A stretch of DNA of 64,000 nt from Xenoacremonium recifei (lineage: Eukaryota; Ascomycota; Sordariomycetes; Hypocreales; Nectriaceae), in NCBI GenBank assembly GCA_012184525.1, contig WOFQ01000002.1, positions 1,550,001 through 1,614,000 of the forward strand. The letters run 5' to 3'. The translations under genes were made by a program, and so were the position numbers. How positions within the stretch are numbered: position 1 is the first letter of the stretch; the number at the start of each line of letters is the position of its first letter. Below the pieces are notes generated by a model, which worked only from the letters and a program-made list of their open reading frames with translations, was not told the origin of the DNA and searched no databases. Below, piece by piece: positions 42,775 to 51,855 of the stretch.

Positions 42775-44091
42775 ATGAATGGCACGTCAGGGACCCAGAC
42801 CAACTCGACGGAGCTCAGCCACCTTGTCGGCTGGGTCCCCGAAGACAACAACCGCGCAACCTGGTCCATCATCACGTCTTGTTTCTTCACAATCCTCATT
42901 TGCACCTGGACTGCGATCCATCCTCGTATCCACGTTTCTCGACGACTTCGCCGCACCCATCAATTTTACCAACTTGTGAAGGCGCTGCTTGCGCCCGAGA
43001 TGGTAGCTCTCGAGTCACTTCAAGAGCTCATTCAGGCTCGTAAAGCCGTCCGCCGATGCGCAAAAACCACCAATGGGGAATTTAAAACTATCCATGGCTT
43101 TTACTTCACCATGATGGGGGTTCGATACAATATCGGGGATGGGGGATGCTATCGCACGCTTTGGCCGGGACAGTATGCTTGGCTGTTGAATAATGGCTTG
43201 GTGTCGTGGGAAACCCATGGAAGCTGGGGCCTCAGTACCGAGGACATCCAGGACAAAAGCAAGGCAGACGAGTTGGTCAAGTTGACGGCGTTGTTGCAGG
43301 TCATCTGGTTTACCGTCCAATGTGTCGTTCGCGCCGCCCATCACCTCCCGCTGGCAACGCTTGAGACGATGACTCTCGCGTATGTTTTCAACGCATTTAT
43401 CACTTATGCGTTATGGTGGGAGAAGCCTAAAAACATCTCTACCGCCTCAGTTGTTGATCTACCAGCAATGACGTTTGCTCAAAGAGATAAGTTCGATCGT
43501 TTGGCGATGGAAGACACGTATGATGTTCTGGAAAGTGGACAGAAGCAGAGCAATAGCATCGCTTGGTATGTGGTCCCGAGGGATTGTCGTGACGACGAAG
43601 TTCTAGTTATGGCGCAAGAGGAGCAATACATTGAGCAACAGGACGTCGAGGTACAGTCTCAGGCAGTGAAAGCCGCCAGCTTAGAAGAAGAATCCCAGGT
43701 GACTGAGATTGAGAGCGAGTCCTATTTCATCACCGAATGGGATGCGAATCTCTACATGAGCAAGTACTGGCCTTTTTTATGTCTCCTGGGAGCATCGTTT
43801 GGGGCCATCCATTTGGTCTCATGGAACGCGGTGTTTCCGTCGCTTGTCGAGAAGTGGTTGTGGCGAGTCAGCGCTCTGGGTTCAGTCATTACCGCTGTCC
43901 TTTGCATGCAGTTTAGGACCATGAGCTTAAGGTGGGACGGACCGCTGACAATCCTCAGAGTTGCCAGTCCCATCATATACCTTATTTGCAGAGTAGTCAT
44001 GGCCGCTGAGACTTTTGTGGGTTTGCGAGCCATGGAGGCTGGCGTCTATGAGACTTACGACGTGTCTAATTATTGGTTTCATTTTCTATGA
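42775..44091 (+). CDS. Fungal multi-pass membrane protein of unknown function
   Basis: 438 residues, one exon. It opens with GWVPEDNNRATWSIITSCFFTILICTW-like text (residues about 19-45), a hallmark of a large fungal family with about six or seven membrane spans. A soluble loop contains GVRYNIGDGGCYRTLWPGQY, and a helical acidic loop rich in Glu and Gln (residues about 270-315) separates two membrane bundles. FNAFITYALWWEKPKNI is the conserved end of the first bundle. The family has no known role. Complete copy, ATG 42775. Confidence 0.75.
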   Translation: MNGTSGTQTNSTELSHLVGWVPEDNNRATWSIITSCFFTILICTWTAIHPRIHVSRRLRRTHQFYQLVKALLAPEMVALESLQELIQARKAVRRCAKTTNGEFKTIHGFYFTMMGVRYNIGDGGCYRTLWPGQYAWLLNNGLVSWETHGSWGLSTEDIQDKSKADELVKLTALLQVIWFTVQCVVRAAHHLPLATLETMTLAYVFNAFITYALWWEKPKNISTASVVDLPAMTFAQRDKFDRLAMEDTYDVLESGQKQSNSIAWYVVPRDCRDDEVLVMAQEEQYIEQQDVEVQSQAVKAASLEEESQVTEIESESYFITEWDANLYMSKYWPFLCLLGASFGAIHLVSWNAVFPSLVEKWLWRVSALGSVITAVLCMQFRTMSLRWDGPLTILRVASPIIYLICRVVMAAETFVGLRAMEAGVYETYDVSNYWFHFL

Positions 44092-45320
44092 AAGAAGAGA
44101 TACAACGGGTGTATTCCACGGCGGCATCTTATGGAAGTTTGTAAGGAGTGACAATGAGTGGGGAGGAAGATTCCAAATACCACGAATTGATGATTAATCA
44201 TTAAATTAAAGGTGAAAGAAAGACTGAGACGGGGGGTTCTGGTGGGCCTGACCGTACTTCCTGGGATTTACTGGCACAAAATAAAGGTCAAAGAATATAC
44301 TGAAAGCTTCTTTGGAAAGTTCGAATCAACACTCCTATTCGGTTAAAACGAAATCCTTTGCTTTTGTTTGGCAGTCTCGCAACACCAGAATTCCCAGGCC
44401 CCTCTCGCGAGTCATATCATGGACCTCGCTGCGCCGCAATCCCGCCTTCTTATCAGTCACGCTCCCAAATGATGCCTTCGGAGCTGCCGTTCTTCCCGTT
44501 ACCAGGAGGCTAATTTCGAATGTGTTCGGAAAAGGCATTCCTGAACTACCGGTGAGTGTATTGCACGAGCCTTGCTGCTTGGGGGGTCATGATTTTCGGT
44601 TAGCTTTCGCGACCGGAACACTCGAATGGCTTCCCGGAAGCAGATTAACCCAAAGAGCCTAAACAAAACGGTCGGTAAACCGGCATTTCAGGTCCCTCCA
44701 TTGCTTGGCACAGATTCAGATGTTACGCTGTATCCATTGGCTGAACCATATATCAATCTCGGCGATTTCCTCTTTCGGTAATCAGGATTTAGTCACGAAG
44801 GTCAACGTGTTGCGGCCATTGGCAGATATGCAGGAGGGTTGCAGCTTTTTCTCCATAATGACTACCTTGTCAGTTACATCTAAGCCATGCAGCATGCCGT
44901 CATTTCCTGCTTCAGCCCTGGGAAAGTGCATTTGCTGATACGATGAGGTTGGGGAAGATGCTGGGGTTGGATCGAAATCTTTGCCGAGTGCGGGCCCGAC
45001 ATACTAGGAATTAACCGTAAACTCGTGCCCAATCATCCTGCGTAAGCTCTAGTCTTCATATGTCGTAGTCGTTCTCGAGTTGGTGGAGAGGTTGCTGGCG
45101 ATGGATTGCGACTTTTGCCTAGTCGCTGATACTACCCAGCCAAAGCACGAGCTGGCGGTCTGTCTAAGCCTTTCCCTGCCCCATACGATGATTATTTAAG
45201 GGTTCAATGACCCCCAATGCTGGGTAAGTATTTCGAGAAGTAGATGTTTGGTCCTTTCAGTACATATTTCTTTGTATCACTTCTTCGGCCCCCAAGTGCA
45301 GTAGGACTAAAGCTTCCAAC
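44092..45320. other. Intergenic
   Basis: About 1.2 kb. Several open frames of 60-115 codons exist, but none shows family text or splice support; promoter of the DUF7702-like gene lies at the right. Confidence 0.4.
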
Positions 45321-46195
45321 ATGGGCAAGTTCGGATACCGCGATGCTGTGGCCGTGGTCCAAATCATCTTCTTTTCTTTCTACCTCGCCGCTGGTATCCT
45401 TCTGTGCACCCGTCATGGCTGGAACAGAACATCAGGCTTCCTTATCCTCATTACCTTCTCCCTGCTGCGTCTGATTGGAGGGAGTTTCCAGCTTGCGACG
45501 ATGAACTACCCTACCCGATCAGTGTATGGTGGTGCCATCATCTGCGAGGCAATCGGTATCTCGCCGTTGACGGTGCTAAACATCGGCATGCTTGGACGAC
45601 TGTATGAACTATGATCTCGAGCATAGAAGTGGCTGCGTCTGCTAACACAGCCTACAGAAACCGATTTTTGCCCAAGCACCGGCAAGTCAACCGTCGCATC
45701 TTCATGGGTATCTCTATAGCCAGTATGACTGGCATTGGCGTCGCCATCAAAGGCGGTACAGAGGCAGCCGAGGCTACAGTGACGGGAACTCCGAATACAT
45801 TTGTTAAGGTCGCCATCGTCCTCTTCACGGCCATCTATTTGGCTTCCGTGATAATCTGCTACATGCTTTGGCGCGAGCGAGTTATGATTCCACGAGGCGA
45901 GAACCGATTATTTGCATCCTTCGCTTGTTGCGCGCCCTTGATTCTAGTTCGACTTGTCTACCCGCTCATTGCCGACTTTAGCAACAACCCGAAATTCTAT
46001 ACTTTTGGCGGTGACCCTACGATTTGGTTGTGTATGGCCGTTCTCGAAGAGATTATCGTCGTGGCCATCGTGGTCGGCGTCGGCCTGACATTGAAGGTGC
46101 TACCCAAGACCAAGCCAGAGTCTGTTGAAGGTAGCCCATCCGGTGATGAGGGCCAGAGTAGCAGCGTCAAGCCTGAAACCTCAACAGAGGCTTGA
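45321..46195 (+). CDS. Integral membrane protein, DUF7702-like (seven-span)
   Basis: 272 residues from two exons, 45321-45601 and 45658-46195 (intron GTATGA..CAG). Seven hydrophobic segments are visible. The first contains AVVQIIFFSFYLAAGILLC; the LLRLIGGSFQLA motif with Arg inside helix 2-3 and a soluble C-terminal tail rich in Ser and Glu follow. This is the layout of DUF7702/RTA1-like fungal membrane proteins. The role is unknown; RTA1-like relatives are tied to lipid or stress responses. The acceptor at 45657 gives LNRFLPKHRQ over the junction, which fits the family. Confidence 0.72.
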
Positions 46196-46556
46196 GAAGA
46201 TACTCCAAACTCTCATCAACATGCCGGCTACGGAGCCGAGATGCGTTGGAGATTCATTTGCACATACTCCAAGTCTTTCAGAAGTGTTTCAGCAAGGCTG
46301 GGAACGATTCAACAACGATATGTAAATAGGGTAGGAGTTTCCGGCGCTTATGTTTTCGAAACAAAGTACTCTCACAAAATTACTCTTTCCTCTATTTTAC
46401 AGTAGATGGCAAAATACAATGCTATGTCTAAAAGACACTGTGAAGAATCTATTAACATAAAAGTTCTTACTCCTGTTTCGCTTTGGCTACCTTTCTCCAT
46501 GGCGTTGTGCGAGTCTTTATCACTCTAGGCATTTAATTTTATCCTACCCTCGTCTC
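46196..46556. other. Intergenic between convergent genes
   Basis: 360 bp; 3' flanks only. Confidence 0.4.
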
Positions 46557-48395
46557 TTAAACAATAACAAATTCACGAGTAGGGCCTTCTATGCTAGAGC
46601 CTTCTAGGCTAGAAGAAGGGTCACATAGCGACCCTTCTCCAATGATCTTCCATCCTCCGGAGGATTGCCGCATAGCCAAAGGCTGCCTGCACCCTTGGAG
46701 CTGAACAAGTACATCGCCTTGTAATGCCTTTCTGGCCACCATTCCGACATATCCCTTCTCAGTAACGATAAAGCGCATCCTTGACTCCATTGCAACCCTG
46801 AGTGCTGGGCGTAAATCAGTTATGGCCCTCGCTTCGGCTGAAGGCGAACTTCTGTAAAGATAGGAGTTAAAGAACCTTTCCAGCACATTCTCAAGACGAG
46901 CATCAAGCCATTCCCAACAATACTTAGGCGCGTTCACTGTACGCCGCATGGATTTATGAGCCGCCGTCTCTTTAAGCCAGAAGGTAAGAGGCTTTCCATT
47001 GATTTCAAAAGCCTTGTTCTCTGTAAGCCACTGTGATAAAAGGTGCCCTAAATGCTGGGCAAAATGACCACGATCATCAAGATTCCACCCAGGATCATAG
47101 AAGCCAAAGTCCCCAAACTCTGCAAAAGCTGAAATTACAGCGTCCATAGTGCGGTAGTGGCCTCTATAAGGACTTGCTGTTTGGTTTGCTGGAAGGGTTG
47201 GACTGTCTTGAAGCACTGTTGACCGCTGTCCAATGTAACAAGAGCTACTAAGTCCGTCTATCACATCAAGCTTTCTGCCTCTCACGATGAGCTTGTTGCC
47301 ATTAAATCTCAGCAAAGAGCGTGGGTTCCTCTGCTGAAAAATTGGCGTTCTGTCGTTAGTTATGTGATGCACCAAATATTCTGTCCGTTTGGAACGAGGA
47401 AGCTGGAGCCAGCACGGTGCCCAGGACGGCAGAGTCTCGTCCTTATCGCCCCGTTCAAAGCAGAGGATGTCGAGATTCCCTGTTCTCTGCAGCATTGACT
47501 TTGCCATGATCTGGTAAAGCTCGTTGAGACTGATGCCGTAGTGAGGATTGGGCACATAAATGTCGCCGTCGTGGGCAAGGCCGAGAAGGCCATACACTTT
47601 GTCGAGTTCTTCCGTCGCCAAAAGAGACTGACTCCATAGCAGGAGATCCAACAAATAGATCGGACTGGTGTTCAAGAATTGTTGGCGTAGACTAATGAGT
47701 CTTTTGACGGAATTCGCCCCTTTGAGGACGGCTTCTTCTTCATCCGCCATAGGGAGCCTGAATCGATGTCTAATCCCCCAACATTCCATGATCTGGCGCA
47801 AGTCATCCCAGCTTAAGGAGCCTCTTTGGTCAAAGAAGCGGATATCAGTTGCTACCACAAACTCTTGGACAGCCCACACACGTCTCCAATACCCGTTCCT
47901 GAGAATCTTTGACACAAGATTGAAGAAGGTCAATGTGTTATTTGTGGTAATATTGGTATACAACATCCTGACCTTGAGGGTACGCAGGAGCGAAACATTC
48001 GAGATCGACAAGGTCTGACCGCCGAGCCAGACGACAACCTCGACCGCCTGATTGTAAATGGCCTTCATACGCAAGATTTGCGTGCTTCTCTCTTCGATGT
48101 CGTCTTGGTTAATGCAGATAGCGTCGATCCAGTAATAACCCGGTGCTTTCTGGAGGCTTCGAAGGGCCGCAGCCAAGTTCTTCGTGACTTTGAACTTCTT
48201 TCCATTTAGTAAAATCGGTTTCCGGTCATTCGCCGGACCCCAGCAGTACGACAAAGCTTTGTAAGGCGGGGCTTTGTGTAGGGACGTCTTGCTGAGTTCG
48301 CATGTCGGAATGGCCTTTGATTTCGCGGGTGCCTTCACTTTCAAAAGCCTGATCTCACCCTTGTTGACCGATAACGGTTCGTAGAGGACTGTCAT
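46557..48395 (-). CDS. HET-domain protein (HET-6-like), intact
   Basis: 612 residues in one exon; ATG at 48395 is at the end of a clean upstream stop region. The HET domain lies at about residues 45-195: YKALSYCWGPAND, then YYWIDAICINQDDIEERSTQ and YWRRVWAVQEFVVA, the three family blocks. A C-terminal helical region of about 400 residues follows, as in HET-6/ankyrin-less types, ending with the MVARKALQGDVLVQLQG strand seen in many members. HET proteins trigger cell death on non-self fusion; the domain has a TIR-like fold. No N-terminal NLR or C-terminal WD repeats are present. This is the only intact HET gene in the window. Confidence 0.88.
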   Translation of the reverse strand: MTVLYEPLSVNKGEIRLLKVKAPAKSKAIPTCELSKTSLHKAPPYKALSYCWGPANDRKPILLNGKKFKVTKNLAAALRSLQKAPGYYWIDAICINQDDIEERSTQILRMKAIYNQAVEVVVWLGGQTLSISNVSLLRTLKVRMLYTNITTNNTLTFFNLVSKILRNGYWRRVWAVQEFVVATDIRFFDQRGSLSWDDLRQIMECWGIRHRFRLPMADEEEAVLKGANSVKRLISLRQQFLNTSPIYLLDLLLWSQSLLATEELDKVYGLLGLAHDGDIYVPNPHYGISLNELYQIMAKSMLQRTGNLDILCFERGDKDETLPSWAPCWLQLPRSKRTEYLVHHITNDRTPIFQQRNPRSLLRFNGNKLIVRGRKLDVIDGLSSSCYIGQRSTVLQDSPTLPANQTASPYRGHYRTMDAVISAFAEFGDFGFYDPGWNLDDRGHFAQHLGHLLSQWLTENKAFEINGKPLTFWLKETAAHKSMRRTVNAPKYCWEWLDARLENVLERFFNSYLYRSSPSAEARAITDLRPALRVAMESRMRFIVTEKGYVGMVARKALQGDVLVQLQGCRQPLAMRQSSGGWKIIGEGSLCDPSSSLEGSSIEGPTREFVIV

Positions 48396-48788
48396 GTTGC
48401 CTGGTTCTCGCGTTGCTGGACGTCGAGCATCGAAAGTTGGATGGTCGTTGGGAGAAAAAAAAAGGAGGTGGGCGAGACTTCAGATCGCAAACGCGCGGCT
48501 AGGCGTACCTCGAGGGTTGCAATCTTAATTTTAAATTTTATGTTTATTGGTTGATTGACTGCAGCTTCGTTATCATGCTGAAACACTCCACGGCCAATTG
48601 GAATCGGCATGCTCTGCTAGCCAGCTTGTTGTTTGGCCCCCAAAGTTCCAAACCGTTTCAGCTGCGCGGGAGTCAAGGCCTTGGACCACGCAATCCAGCT
48701 AGGCGTCGCACGACGCAACCTGTAGATAATACTAATTTAGCATGCTCGGCATATTTATGGCTGATAAGTTGCTGATTCATGAGGCGAA
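48396..48788. other. Intergenic
   Basis: About 390 bp between the HET gene start and the end of the HET pseudogene. A short A-run occurs near 48462. Confidence 0.4.
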
Positions 48789-50623
48789 TCAGTTCCGAAT
48801 TCCCACTCTCCCCACGGTCCCATCACAGTATCTCTGCGTTTGGAACAAAGCAGTTTGCGAGTGTTGTGGTCCATATGGCCAACTTCCTACAACTGACGCC
48901 CATGACCAGCCTGGAAACTTGCCATTCCTTGAACAACTATTGCCCATGTTTGTCCACAATAGCGACGAAATGAAGTTCGCAGACCATAATCCTAAGAAAT
49001 AATTTCCCTATTCTGACACCTGTTCCCAAGTTCTGTTCTTAAATTGTCTCGCCAGACCCTGTATTGCTTTCAGTTTGTCACCTTCAAAAGAAAAGTGACG
49101 GGCGAGATACATTTCGAGAAGCGAGTACCAGTACTATTCGATGCTTTCCTTCTTCCTCAGGGTTAGGGAATGGTCGACTCGAAGTGACCCTTTAGATGGG
49201 TCAGGATGTCCGTGCCAGGTATCTGCTCGTCTCTCACATTCGCACCAGAAGCCGGTGCAGCACTCCCATGACATCTCCTCAGGTCCTAAATGCAAAAGTC
49301 TCACAGACATGAGGCGTTCTTGGAACGTCCACGCTCGGTTGAAGAGTGGAAAACAGGATGGTGCATCCCACTTTAGCTTCAACTTCTGCATAGGCGCGTG
49401 AATAGGCAGTTTCGTGACTTTGACTGACATAGCGCTGTCTGCGATTTTGAAAAGCCCTGGTTGGGCAACTGGTACCGGGAGACAGCTCGAGACAGTGTTG
49501 GGACAACAGTCCGCCGATATCGTGAGACGGGCATTTCCGTAATATTCTGCCATTTTGGATGCTTCTTCATCCCAGTCGTGCCTGTCGTCCTGAATTATAC
49601 ACAGAGAGTCTATCCACAAGTATCGGATTTTAAGACCTTTTGATATGAGGATTGCATATTGGAATAGACGTGGCAGGGCATCCCAAGAAATTCTAGCCTT
49701 ATGATCTTCCGCATTGGCCTTGAGAGTTCGCAGAGGCATTTCAGAGCCCCAACAATAGCTCAGAGCCGTGTATGCCTCAGAAATCTGCATACCCTCTCGC
49801 AGAGCAACGTCATCGCTCTCGTCGTCAAGTTGTGTGTCGATGAGTCGCGTCGGCATAGACTTCAACACTTGAGCATCGCTTTGGTGACATATGCTATGCC
49901 TCTCGGGGCATGCTGATAGCTAATTATATACTTTGTCAAGGTCGGGCAAGGACCCAGGCTGCATTTTCGTTGCTTGACAACTGTCGACTTCCTTGGCTGA
50001 CAATGTGTTCCATCTCAGGTTTGTATTAATGTCTGACGAAGGAGAAGGAGTTGGAACAAGAGTATCTATCAGCACAAAGGCACAAATCTCACTTTCAGCT
50101 GAAATCCATCGGAAGTCGGTCCATTCGCGAACAGCGCCGTTCGTAATCATATGCTCACTCTTATCACATGGCAAGACGGCAATTCTAATCCACTCTCCTC
50201 CCTCCACATCATTCAGAGTGAAGCCAATAGCGGTACTCTCCTTGGTTATCCTAGACTTAGGTAGTACTGACCGTATTCCATCCCGTATATTCTACAGGCC
50301 TCGCATCCCGAATTCGCGCACTGGCCTATCTCTGAAAGCCTCGGTTTATTCTGAAGTCGGGTGGTCGAGGCCGGCTGCGCAAATAGCAAAGAGATAGTGT
50401 TGCAAGGTGCTTCTGTGCATTTTCTAGGGGTAGACACTCGGAGTAGCTCCATGGCTGGTGATTCAGCTTGGTTTTGAGTATTAGTTCTGCTCTGCAGCTC
50501 TCGTTCCATCTTGGTTTGGGCTGATGAGGGGTTTGGCTGGTCAGGGAGCATAGCCTCACGACGCAGCATAAAAACCGGGCCAATGATGCGCGGCCACACG
50601 AGGGATTCTGAGCTAGACATCAT
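48789..50623 (-). pseudogene. HET-domain gene with two in-frame stop codons
   Basis: First block from ATG near 50623 ends with the HET preamble CANSGCEACRI. After an intron-like break, GGEWIRIAVLPCDKS continues the preamble. After a TTAG acceptor at 49920, the frame reads SACPERHSICHQSDAQ, then MPTRLIDTQ and the HET blocks YTALSYCWGSE, IRYLWIDSLCIIQDDRHDW and FNRAWTFQERLMS. A TAG at 49134-49136 stops it, but the same frame continues with DKLKAIQGLARQF. A second TAG at 49008-49010 follows, and then NYFLGLWSANF and FPGWSWASVVG, the usual last blocks, to a TGA at about 48789. The frame is otherwise open for 115 codons past the first stop, so decay is recent. The intron between 50240 and 49920 is not resolved. 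Confidence 0.78.
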
Positions 50624-50853
50624 TTCAACGCGAAGAGCAATGATATTCAGACCTCCGTTCTAGTAGTTGAAGTATTGTTGAGCTTGCTAGTCTACAACAA
50701 GATTTGTGTCAGGCAACAGGGACAGACCTTCACTCACTTACGCCTCGCCTATCATTCTACAGAATTAGCAGAAAACTATTTTATATTTTTCTCTTCGACT
50801 AGTAATCAAGAAAACGATCAATCCTCCCGGCCAACTAGACCAAGCTTTCTTGA

Positions 50854-51066
50854 TTACTTGCTGCTTCTTCTTCTTCTCCTCATGCGATCCCGAGCGCAGG
50901 AGTCGCATATCACTGAGGCATTTTCTTGGTAAGTCTTGATACCACGGGGGCAAGTTCCCAACTTCCCGCTACGATTTCTGTTGTCGCAGGGGTCGTCGAT
51001 GACTCCGCGCATTTTGATATCGCCACAATCCCGACACTTGTCCCCCTGGATCCTGCGTTCACACAT
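50854..51066 (-). CDS. Six-cysteine mini-protein A (zinc-ribbon-like)
   Basis: 70 residues, ATG at 51064-51066. Cys pattern CX2C-X12-C-X11-C-X14-CX2C, beginning CRDCGDIK and ending CDSCARDRMRRRRR. The CX2C pairs suggest one zinc ion bound by ends of a hairpin, plus two Cys between. Small cytosolic or nuclear protein; the Arg-rich tail suggests nucleic-acid binding (inference). It is clearly related to mini-protein B at 51655 on the other strand. A TATA-like box lies about 100 bp upstream. Confidence 0.55.
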   Translation of the reverse strand: MCERRIQGDKCRDCGDIKMRGVIDDPCDNRNRSGKLGTCPRGIKTYQENASVICDSCARDRMRRRRRSSK

Positions 51067-51165
51067 TTCTAGGTTCGTTATCGGGAGTATAGCTTCTAAA
51101 GGGTGTAAAATAATGAAGTTGAGGTGGTTGCTTCCAACTCAGCTTGCTTTGGAAACTGACTTGCC

Positions 51166-51172
51166 TTTTATA
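51166..51172 (-). promoter_or_regulatory. TATA-like box for mini-protein A
   Basis: TATAAAA on the minus strand, about 100 bp upstream of the ATG. Confidence 0.35.
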
Positions 51173-51548
51173 CTTCCAGAAAACGTGACAAGACGGGTGA
51201 CCTGTTGAATGTAAAGAAGATTGAATGGCGAAGCAAGCGCTTGTATATCAACACCAAATCGGAGTTTACGAGCTTACCTATTCGCGCAGTGTCGTTCCTC
51301 TAAGTCACGTTTACTTTTCTTACTTTGTACCAATTATGTGATGGGTTGGAACCACCGTAGGATCGAACATCACGGTATCGATCTGAGTCGGGGAGCAGAC
51401 TATTTCCAGTGATCCAGTAGTTGAGAAGAACTTAAACGTCAATATGGCGCGTGTCAGCGAAGAAGGAATAGATACCATGTTGCAAAACGATAATGATGAA
51501 TGAGGAGTCAAGGTAGTGGCTGAATCACTGCTTCAAAAATTACATACC

Positions 51549-51556
51549 TATATAAA
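51549..51556 (+). promoter_or_regulatory. TATA-like box for mini-protein B
   Basis: TATATAAA on the plus strand, about 100 bp upstream of the ATG at 51655; same spacing as for mini-protein A. Confidence 0.45.
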
Positions 51557-51654
51557 GACCTCTGTTCTCTGAAACCAAGACGTCGTTCCTTTTAGACTCA
51601 GAGCTACAAAAAAACCCAACACAAAATTAAAATCTCACGAAAAACACCGCAACA

Positions 51655-51855
51655 ATGCGTGACGAAGACGTTGTAGTCTATGTTTGTACGAAATGCAAGG
51701 TAATATTCGATACAACTCGCAACACTACTACGTGCTCAATCGCCAAGAAGAGGGGTGGCAGGTTTGGCTCATGTGGCAACATCAAGCGCAATTCGCGAGA
51801 CTCAGATTGCACCTGCGCGTCATGTTCGAGAAAGAAGCACAGAGGGGAGAATTAA
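51655..51855 (+). CDS. Six-cysteine mini-protein B (zinc-ribbon-like)
   Basis: 66 residues, start context CAACAATGCG. Cys pattern CX2C-X12-C-X12-C then CTCASC, almost the same as in A. Shared text outside the cysteines includes Gly-x-Gly-x-Cys followed by x-x-Ile-Lys and a final C-x2-C-x-Arg (here FGSCGNIKRN and CASCSRKKHR). It differs from A by one extra Cys before the last pair. The conservation of spacing in two open frames supports a real gene. Short fungal Cys-rich proteins with a 'GRGC ... DCxxC' ending form a large uncharacterised group; this pair may belong to it. Confidence 0.6.
   Translation: MRDEDVVVYVCTKCKVIFDTTRNTTTCSIAKKRGGRFGSCGNIKRNSRDSDCTCASCSRKKHRGEN

Noticed and set aside
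44323..44332. GTTCGAATC, similar to a tRNA B-box
   Set aside because: No matching A-box and no cloverleaf arms around it.
44312..44662. 116-codon plus-strand open frame in the 44-45 kb spacer
   Set aside because: Non-ATG start, no family text, and an equally long frame on the opposite strand.
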